From: Treponema sp.
Lineage (GTDB): Bacteria; Spirochaetota; Spirochaetia; Treponematales; Treponemataceae
Length of the DNA: 6,741 nt
NCBI GenBank assembly: GCA_014804085.1
Contig: JAAVAM010000018.1
Location: 15,136 to 21,876, forward strand
Direction of reading: 5' to 3'
Part shown: positions 5,998 to 6,741 of the stretch, one piece after another
Layout: the number at the start of each line of letters is the position of its first letter
Numbering within the stretch: the first letter of the stretch is position 1
The notes under the pieces: generated by a model
Database searches by the model: none
Seen by the model: the letters and a program-made list of their open reading frames with translations, nothing else
What the model was told of the DNA's origin: nothing
Translations under genes and position numbers: made by a program

Positions 5998-6270
5998 GAA
6001 TTCGATTCTGCATGAGGGAAAAGCGAATCTCCATGAGGAGAATTTGATTCTGCACGTGGAGAAAACGAATCTCCATGTGCAGAATTTAAATCTGCACGTG
6101 GAGAAAACGAATTTCCATGTGCAGAATTTGATTCTGCACGTGCAGAAAATGAATTTCCATGTGCAGAATTTAAACCTGCACGTGCAGAACGTGAATTTCC
6201 ACGTGCAGAATTTGATTCTGCACGTGGAAAAAGCAAATTCCCTTGTGCAGCATTCGATTCTACACGGAGA
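5998..6270. repeat. Thirteen-unit 21-base tandem array of alternating dyads
   Basis: Thirteen contiguous 21-base units start at 5998, 6019, 6040 and so on to 6250. Odd units follow GAATTTGATT-CTGCACGTGGA. Even units follow GAAAACGAAT-CTCCATGTGCA, so the higher-order period is 42. Units 3-11 are the best conserved and the ends are degraded. Each unit carries CACGTG or CATGTG, and neighbouring units are approximate reverse complements, so the array is a chain of overlapping inverted repeats. The best is a perfect 16-base arm pair at 6196-6211 / 6215-6230 around TTG. Because 21 is a multiple of three, several frames stay open. One plus-strand frame (stop TGA at 6320-6322) gives heptads such as LHVEKTN and FHVQNLN, but it has no ATG and only a TTG at 6044. 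The array lies between divergent promoters of two unrelated genes. It lacks spacers, so it is not CRISPR. Confidence 0.93.
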
Positions 6271-6372
6271 GACGCTTTGCCCGTTGTTCGGTGAAACTTT
6301 AGTTCGTGCGGAGGTACGTTGATTGCCAAACAGTTCCCGCAAAAATAATCGCTTCTGCTTGCGCGGCATATA

Positions 6373-6388
6373 TGCTACACTGTGCGTA
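6373..6388 (+). promoter_or_regulatory. Extended -10 promoter of the YjbR-like gene, possibly leaderless
   Basis: TGC followed by TACACT (6376-6381) matches an extended -10 element. There is no convincing -35 at 17 bases. Only six bases, GTGCGT, separate the hexamer from the ATG at 6388, and no Shine-Dalgarno sequence precedes that ATG. Transcription would therefore begin at or within a base of the start codon. Confidence 0.5.
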
Positions 6389-6741
6389 TGGCAGATTTCA
6401 TTCTTGCGGCGGCGTTCGGCGGAAAGAAGCCGGACTTCGCGCGGCTTGAGCAGTTCGGGTTTTCGGCAGAAGACGGGGCGCATTCGTATACGGAACGCAT
6501 TGCGGGCGGACAGCTTGACCTGCGCGTTTCGGTGCGGGCAGACGGAACGGTTCGGGCGGCGGTTCGTGACGTGCTTACCGGCGAGCCGTACATCCTGCAT
6601 ACCGTTCCCGGCGCAAGCGGCCCATTCGTGGGGCAAGTCCGCGCGGACTACGAGCATGTCCTCAAACGCATTGCGGCGGAATGCTTTGAGCGGGATGTCT
6701 TCAAAAGCCCCTGCTCGCGGATCGTCATCGGCTATGTCCGC
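6388..6741 (+). CDS. MmcQ/YjbR-family protein, N-terminal part (runs off the right edge)
   Basis: An ATG at 6388 opens 118 codons with no stop before the window ends. The visible part contains a pattern I associate with the N-terminal extension of longer MmcQ/YjbR-type proteins: KKPDFARLEQFGF (residues 13-25), then an alternating strand region ending RAAVRDVLTGEPYILH, then GPFVGQVRADYEHVLKRIAAEC (83-104), the analogue of the family's FVG.VR.EYE..L..I...C motif. If so, the missing right-hand half would hold the CyaY-like YjbR fold proper. The biochemical function of this family is not established, and the name DNA-binding is by homology only. The start is supported by the family-like spacing to KKPDF, although no ribosome binding site precedes it. 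The gene is divergent from the coiled-coil gene, with the repeat array between them. Confidence 0.65.
   Translation, partial: MADFILAAAFGGKKPDFARLEQFGFSAEDGAHSYTERIAGGQLDLRVSVRADGTVRAAVRDVLTGEPYILHTVPGASGPFVGQVRADYEHVLKRIAAECFERDVFKSPCSRIVIGYVR

Noticed and set aside
5998..6270. CRISPR array
   Set aside because: Units are contiguous with no unique spacers, the period is 21/42 bases, and no cas gene is present.
5998..6270. Plasmid iteron origin
   Set aside because: The unit length is typical of iterons, but there is no replication initiator gene, DnaA box cluster or AT-rich unwinding region beside it, and the neighbours look chromosomal.
5989..6657. 222-codon minus-strand open frame through the repeat array and the YjbR-like gene
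   Set aside because: Half of it is antisense to the YjbR-like gene and half reads the 21-base repeat as Cys/Phe/Lys-rich 14-residue repeats. It is kept open only because 21 is a multiple of three.

Overview
The window looks like a chromosomal segment of a pectin-degrading gut or rumen spirochaete, most likely a Treponema of moderately high GC content. This is inference. It rests on a lipoprotein-type secreted pectate lyase carrying Listeria-Bacteroides repeats and a C-terminal module of a kind familiar from gut pectinases, on the relaxed lipobox, on a G-tract inside a secreted-protein gene, and on an N-terminally extended MmcQ/YjbR-type gene. No rRNA, tRNA, transposase, integrase or CRISPR array is visible.

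Layout. Positions 1-1816 are a minus-strand operon read from right to left: an Lrp/AsnC-family regulator (1322-1816), a fold-type I PLP aminotransferase (90-1256), and the first 22 codons of a membrane-anchored protein that runs off the left edge (1-68). Positions 1817-2247 are a 431-base divergent intergenic region. It holds the regulator promoter, a GC-rich double-hairpin element (1850-1924), a structured stretch with three CAAGGAGAG copies, and the pectate lyase promoter with an overlapping dyad. Positions 2248-5442 are one large plus-strand gene for a 1064-residue multidomain pectate lyase. It is followed by a strong terminator, facing a second terminator that serves a convergent small coiled-coil gene (5579-5896, minus). 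Positions 5897-6387 hold a 13-unit, 21-base tandem array in which every unit boundary is the centre of a dyad. From 6388 to the right edge runs the N-terminal part of an MmcQ/YjbR-like protein.

How it fits together. The lyase is predicted to be exported, lipid-anchored and held away from the membrane by two InlB-type repeats, so that the PL1 beta-helix and the C-terminal module reach polygalacturonan outside the cell. A run of nine G in its signal-peptide codons would turn the gene off by a one-base slip in either direction, which makes it a strong candidate for phase variation. The regulator and aminotransferase are probably an amino-acid-responsive pair and need not be linked to pectin use.

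The least explained part is the 21-base dyad array. No protein or RNA function can be assigned to it from sequence alone. Two genes (the regulator and the YjbR-like gene) have a -10 hexamer exactly six bases before their ATG, suggesting leaderless transcripts.
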